From Bacteroidota bacterium (GTDB taxonomy: Bacteria; Bacteroidota; Ignavibacteria; Kryptoniales; JAKASW01), in the NCBI GenBank assembly GCA_021811615.1, contig JAJZNW010000099.1, positions 1 through 34,697 on the forward strand: a stretch of 34,697 nucleotides of DNA. The letters are read 5' to 3'. Shown in pieces: positions 31,571 to 34,697 of this stretch; positions within the stretch are counted from its first letter, which is position 1, and every line of letters starts with the position of its first letter. A model generated the notes under the pieces. The model was not told the origin of the DNA and made no database searches. It saw only the letters and a list, made by a program, of their open reading frames with translations. The position numbers and the translations under genes are program-made.

Positions 31571-32010
31571 TTACTGACTAACATACCACCAGTCAACCAA
31601 TCCTGGTTGAATTGCGGCACCACCTCCACCAATTGGGACAATGATAAAATAGTATCCTGATTCATATGGTTGACTAGATGATACAGGAACAGAAACATCG
31701 ATACTGGTGTCAGTCGTGGTGGTGATCATTCGGCAAAAAATATTGAGAATACACTTGATATGGCCCAACATTACCGTCCCCTGCTGTCCAAGCGGGCGCA
31801 TCCTCTAAAGTTCCTATCACAAGATAATGGTCGGCACCTGGGACCGCATTCCAAGTGATCGTGTGTGACCCCACGGGGATAGTACCACCGTGTTCAGGAT
31901 TAGTTATTTTAAGAGTAGGAGACGGAAGGTCATAGGCGATGCTGTCTGCATAAGCTAAAGCGTGTGGACCACTTATCGTAATCGTTATAAACGCTTTTCT
32001 GTTGGTGCGG
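31571..32010 (-). pseudogene. Fragment of a secreted Ig/FnIII-like domain protein
   Basis: Minus-strand translation from ~32010 gives AFITITISGPHALAYADSIA, then PTLKITNPEHGGTIPVGSHT, ITWNAVPGADHYLVIG and GPYQVYSQYF. A different frame then continues TTTTDTSIDVSVPVSS, SGYYFIIVPIGGGGA and ends WWYVSQ at 31571. This is a beta-sandwich domain of the type found in cell-surface lipoproteins. The frames join if one T is removed from the T6 run (AAAAAA at 31735-31740 on the + strand). No start codon or signal peptide is present; an in-frame stop lies just upstream. It is a 5'-truncated, frameshifted remnant. Confidence 0.65.
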
Positions 32011-32440
32011 ATTCAGAACGCAACGCATGTCAAGACGACCCGATTGAATCTCATCCATGATTCACCCGTGCAGTATCGTGAGGCAGAATAACCTCCGTGC
32101 TGGTCTGGCAAAGGACTTTTCCCTACGCCATTTTTCGATACGAAATCGAACAAACAAATTCGTCAAATTTACCAGTGACTTCTACCGCTCATCGAAACGC
32201 CCAAGTTATTGGAGCGCCTCACACCCAAACGCTCAATCTATCACCGACAGATAATAAGAGGTAATATGGCCCACTACTGAAGTCAAGTCTTTGAGGCAGC
32301 ACGGGTGTGCGACGGTAGTGGCACAGAAGAAATATTTTTTCTGCGGATTCAGTTTGGACTGGGGGATTGGGGTTCAAAAGTCAATGTAGTGCCGACCTTG
32401 CTTATTCCAACGTGGTACAGGGATGTGTTAACTTTGTACC
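32011..32440. other. Non-coding stretch before the transposase remnant
   Basis: These 430 bp between the FnIII remnant and the transposase start hold no convincing gene. Part of it, probably from about 32340 onward, is likely the left end of the IS1634-type element, but its terminal repeat cannot be recognised because the right end of the element is missing. Confidence 0.4.
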
Positions 32441-33588
32441 ATGTTCCTGCGACGGAAGTGCAGACACAAAGATGGCAAGGCACACTTTTATTGGTCACTG
32501 GTTGAGACTTACAGGACGAGTTCGGGGTCCACGGCAGCGCACGGTTGCATACCTTGGAGACATGGATGAAGCAGGAAGAGTTGGTGTCAAGGATGCTGCC
32601 GAAGGTGACGGAGGACAGCAAGGGCATATCTTTTCTGATAGTGAGTCGGAATGGGTGGAAGTTGATGTCAAACGGGTTAGAACAGAACGATGTCGTCGGT
32701 TTGGAGACGTGCCGCTCAATTATTCTAAATGGGTATGCGGCATGGCGCAAGGCGCACACATGGATCGCGCTGGAAGTAATGAAGAAGCTTGGGCTGCCTG
32801 AGCTGTTTGAGAGACTGATCCCCAAGACACATGAGAAGATCAGGTGGTCAACACTTGCATAGGTTTTGATTGTGTCACGGTTTTGTGAACCAACGAGCGA
32901 ACTATTCATAGCGGAACAGTTCTATCGGCAAAGCGCACTGGTGGATTTGTTCGGGATCAGCGAGGGGGATATATATGACAACAGGCTCTATCGGGCGCTG
33001 GACAAACTGGTAGAGCAGAAGGATAAGCTCCAGGAGCATTTGTCCGAAGGACCCCTTCGGGGAAGAACCGCTTAGGGGGGTGTTTGATCTGAAGTATGAC
33101 ATTCTTTTGTATGACGTGACTTCTACATACTTCGAGGGAGAAGCAGCGGCCAACCCAAAAGCTGCGAGAGGATATTCAAGGGACAGCCGACCTGACTGTA
33201 AACAGGTTTGCAGAGGACTTGTTGTGACGAAAGAAGGGTTTCCATTTGGTTATGAGATTTTCGAAGGGAACAAACATGATTCGAAAACAGTAGAGACGAT
33301 AATAGAGAAGATGGAGTCTGTGTACGGCAAATCGGATCGCATCTTGATCATGCATCGAGGAATGGTTAGCCCTGACAATCTTGAGTTGTTGAGCAGCGAA
33401 GGGCGCAGATACATCATCGGAACCCCAAAGGCACAACTAAGGAGATTCGAGAAAGAGCTTCTATCCGGAGATTGGCAGAAGGTTCGTGACGGAGTTGAAG
33501 TGAAGCTCTGCCCATCACCTGAGGGAACCACCGAAGTGTTTATTCTCTGCCGTAGCACAGACCGGCAGAAGAAGGAGGAAGCTATCTC
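32441..33588 (+). pseudogene. IS1634-type (IS4 superfamily) transposase pseudogene
   Basis: Successive frames spell a DDE transposase of the IS1634 type: MFLRRKCRHKDGKAHFYWSL from 32441; RGPRQRTVAYLGDMDEAGR and VDVKRVRTERCRRFGDV from ~32515; WIALEVMKKLGLPELFERLI from ~32750; VSRFCEPTSELFIAEQFYRQ from 32866; FDLKYDILLYDVTSTYFEGE from ~33083; ending near RQKKEEA at ~33588. Lesions visible: a frameshift near 32515, an insertion/frameshift near 32720-32750, an in-frame TAG at 32860-32862, a frameshift near 33050-33080, and loss of the C-terminus. The usual MDRGMVS reads MHRGMVS, so a catalytic-site Asp is also lost. The element is dead. Confidence 0.82.
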
Positions 33589-33804
33589 AGCCTGTCCGTA
33601 TCGGATAACGTTGTCGGTATACCCGAAGACAACGCACAAAAGATATTCGACTCCTACTACACGACGAAAGAGACACGGACAGGATTGGGGTTAAGCATTT
33701 CAGACAACATTGCCCAGACGCTTGACGGTCATACCAAGATAGAATCGAAATCAGGACAGACCGTATTCACTTTCACATGCAAAAAGAAGAGGGATAGGGA
33801 GTAA
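33585..33804 (+). pseudogene. C-terminal fragment of a sensor histidine kinase
   Basis: One frame reads LSLSVSDNVVGIPEDNAQKI, then FDSYYTTKETRTGLGLSISD and IESKSGQTVFTFTCKKKRDR before TAA at 33802-33804. These are the G1 (DNxxGIP), F and G2 (TGLGLSI) boxes of a HATPase_c domain. Everything upstream (sensor, dimerisation and N box) is missing: the sequence switches to the transposase remnant at about 33585. A response-regulator gene starts four bases downstream, so this was a two-component pair. The fragment cannot be a working kinase. Confidence 0.75.
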
Positions 33805-33808
33805 GATT

Positions 33809-34201
33809 ATGCTCGAAAAGCCAAAGCTCCTCATAGCTGCCAACGAAGAAAGAGCATGGAAGGCCCTGAAAATAAATTTCCAGGATCGGTACGACGTGCT
33901 GGTTGCGAGGGACGGCGCCGAAGCTGCGAAGACTCTTGAGCGGGAGCATGTCGATGTCGTACTGACCGACGTCAAATTGCCAAAAATATCGGGGATGGAA
34001 TTACTTGGTTACGTTAAAGAGAAGTACACGTGGCTTCCCGTCGTTGTTATGACCGCATTCGGAAGTGTGGAAGACGCGGTGGCAGCTATGAAGGCCGGAG
34101 CATACGATCATATCCTGAAACCTGTAAAGATCGAAAACACCGAAGCAGTCGTGAGAAGGGCCATGGAGCACAGTGCCACGCTCCAGGAAAATATGGCCCT
34201 G
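33809..34201 (+). pseudogene. Response-regulator receiver domain, truncated
   Basis: ATG 33809 begins a receiver domain: DVVLTDVKLPKISGMELL with phospho-acceptor Asp54, VVMTAFGS with Thr82, and ILKPVKIEN with Lys104, followed by a linker helix (VVRRAMEHSATLQEN) like that of NtrC-type regulators. The N-terminal acidic pair normally written DD reads AN (LLIAANEE), which should weaken Mg2+ binding. After residue 131 the coding sequence runs into the 369-bp GIY-YIG unit, giving a nonsense tail that ends at 34291. The expected AAA+ and DNA-binding domains are absent. The cut is either an insertion or an assembly junction. Confidence 0.72.
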
Positions 34202-34328
34202 TTATTCTCTCGATCATTTCCCTGTTCTTCATTCCCTTCAGCTTCCGCTCTGCCGCCTCGGCTTCCTGCTTCGTCGGATATTCCTTCTTGAATACAAGAC
34301 GCCATGGCCGGTATCTCGATGTGTAACC
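34202..34328. repeat. 127-bp direct repeat, copy 1
   Basis: This stretch is identical to 34571-34697, 369 bp downstream. It covers the 3' two fifths of the GIY-YIG gene. The identity breaks exactly at 34202 on the left, where copy 1 abuts the response-regulator gene. The right limit cannot be seen because the window ends in copy 2. Confidence 0.95.
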
Positions 34329-34439
34329 TCGTTCTGTCGAATTGTGATGCACAAGTCGTGTCTCGGGGTTTGACGACGATCCCTTGTAGTACACGTCACC
34401 ACTCTCCGAGTACAATATGTAAACCCAATATCCTCCCAT
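34202..34439 (-). pseudogene. GIY-YIG single-domain nuclease, copy 1, 3' end lost
   Basis: ATG 34439 starts MGGYWVYILYSESGDVYYKG, the GIY-YIG core (here VYI...YKG), then NPETRLVHHNSTERGYTSRY and AEAAERKLKGMKNREMIERI, matching the ~85-residue stand-alone GIY-YIG (UrvC/UPF0213-like) family. The last few codons are replaced at 34201/34202 by antisense sequence of the response-regulator gene, giving a chimeric frame that runs to 34086. The start lies only ten bases downstream of a terminator-like hairpin. Function of the family is unproven; GIY-YIG domains cut DNA and occur in homing endonucleases and repair enzymes. Confidence 0.75.
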
Positions 34440-34448
34440 AAACGAAAA

Positions 34449-34470
34449 TGCCCGATGATTTCATCGGGCA
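34449..34470 (-). terminator. Terminator-like hairpin before the GIY-YIG start
   Basis: TGCCCGATGA (34449-34458) and TCATCGGGCA (34461-34470) are perfect 10-bp complements. On the minus strand the stem is followed by TTTTCGTTT and then directly by the GIY-YIG ATG. It lies about 10 bases after the tRNA-like sequence, so it looks like the intrinsic terminator of that RNA. Transcription of the GIY-YIG gene from upstream would have to read through it. Confidence 0.65.
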
Positions 34471-34479
34471 CCTCTTTGC

Positions 34480-34549
34480 GCTCCTCGGGCAGGACTCGAA
34501 CCTGCATCCCGATTGTTTTGCAAACATTCGGGATAACAGCCGATTGCTC
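34480..34549 (-). pseudogene. tRNA-Asn-like remnant with an extra long hairpin
   Basis: On the minus strand GAGCAATCGGCTGTTA (34549-34534) matches the D-arm end and GTT anticodon loop of tRNA-Asn. A perfect T-arm follows (GCAGG-TTCGAGT-CCTGC, 34505-34489), then the 3' acceptor strand CCGAGGA. The 5' acceptor strand and most of the D arm are missing. Between anticodon loop and T arm sits a stem of 7 + 5 bp with one T-T mismatch and a 3-base loop (34506-34534), where a normal tRNA-Asn has a short variable loop. It cannot fold as a functional tRNA. The upstream GIY-YIG copy 2 stop codon (34548-34550) overlaps it. Confidence 0.65.
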
Positions 34550-34697
34550 AGATATCCCTCTCACCCCTTATTATTCTCTCGATCATTTCCCTGTTCTTCA
34601 TTCCCTTCAGCTTCCGCTCTGCCGCCTCGGCTTCCTGCTTCGTCGGATATTCCTTCTTGAATACAAGACGCCATGGCCGGTATCTCGATGTGTAACC
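34548..34697 (-). CDS. GIY-YIG single-domain nuclease, copy 2, 5' part outside window
   Basis: This is the 3' part of a second copy of the GIY-YIG gene. In contrast to copy 1 it keeps its native end: KNREMIERIIRGERDI, then TGA at 34548-34550 inside the tRNA-like sequence. By the 369-bp period its ATG should lie at about 34808, giving a protein of 86 residues. Sequence shared with copy 1 is identical. More copies may follow beyond the window. Confidence 0.8.
   Translation of the reverse strand, partial: GYTSRYRPWRLVFKKEYPTKQEAEAAERKLKGMKNREMIERIIRGERDI
34571..34697. repeat. 127-bp direct repeat, copy 2, cut by window end
   Basis: This stretch is identical to 34202-34328. The unit from 34202 to 34570 (369 bp) contains a GIY-YIG gene, a hairpin and the tRNA-like element, so the arrangement is a tandem array with at least 1.3 units visible. 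The sequence ends inside the repeat, as expected of a contig broken at a multi-copy element. Confidence 0.92.

Noticed and set aside
32006..32352. 11-bp direct repeat TGCGGATTCAG at 32006 and 32342 as a target-site duplication
   Set aside because: It does not coincide with any recognisable element ends, and a match of this length can arise by chance in the window.
34480..34549. Intact tRNA-Asn gene
   Set aside because: The 5' acceptor strand and D arm are missing and a long hairpin replaces the variable loop, so a cloverleaf cannot form.

Overview
The window looks like a metagenome-derived contig, roughly half G+C in its gene-rich part, from a Gram-negative bacterium. The best guess is the Bacteroidota/Chlorobiota/Ignavibacteria (FCB) neighbourhood. 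The guess rests on an outer-membrane beta-barrel gene, the FadE-like acyl-CoA dehydrogenase, a four-helix-bundle cassette with short AT-rich arrays and a single-domain GIY-YIG family common there. No rRNA or complete tRNA is present, so taxonomy is inference. The right edge falls inside a 127-bp repeat that also occurs 369 bp upstream, so it is probably an assembly break; the left edge cuts an O-antigen-ligase-like gene.

Region 1 (1-10767, all +) is an exopolysaccharide/O-antigen locus: ligase/polymerase tail, Wzx-type flippase, a GT4 glycosyltransferase fused to a NodB deacetylase, two CelD/BcsL-type GNAT proteins, a divergent proline-dehydrogenase-fold protein, a GT2 glycosyltransferase fused to a WecG/TagA/CpsF domain, and a hexapeptide acyltransferase. 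Several genes overlap by ATGA or a few bases, so they are probably co-transcribed. Convergent to it (10780-13653, -) is a 957-residue protein joining a phosphoribosyltransferase, a kinase-like domain and a HAD phosphatase, the most unusual single protein here. A frameshifted outer-membrane beta-barrel gene follows.

Region 2 (15142-27097, all -) is energy metabolism. An operon opens with an HTH + PTS-EIIA regulator and continues with six subunits of a complex-I/group-4-hydrogenase-like membrane complex. Its large subunit lacks all four Ni-Fe cysteines, which makes it an Ehr-type, non-hydrogenase complex. After a 325-bp gap come etfB (bifurcating-type sequence), etfA and an acyl-CoA dehydrogenase. 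A plausible joint role is moving electrons between acyl-CoA, ETF, a ferredoxin-like partner and an ion-pumping membrane complex.

Region 3 (27456-31494, all -) is an arsenic locus (arsR, arsC, acr3) interrupted between arsC and acr3 by a four-helix-bundle cassette. On each side the cassette carries arrays of 7-bp TTGANNN units followed by arrays in the opposite orientation. Upstream of arsR lie an FmdE-like gene and two small genes.

Region 4 (31571-34697) is decayed: a fragment of a secreted Ig/FnIII-like protein, an IS1634-type transposase pseudogene, the tail of a histidine kinase and a truncated response regulator. The response regulator is cut by a tandem 369-bp unit that combines a GIY-YIG nuclease gene, a tRNA-Asn-like remnant with an extra long hairpin, and a terminator-like hairpin.

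Most worth following up: the 957-aa three-enzyme fusion, the heptamer-array four-helix cassette inside the ars operon, the GIY-YIG/tRNA-like tandem unit, and the nickel-less complex with its EIIA-HTH regulator.
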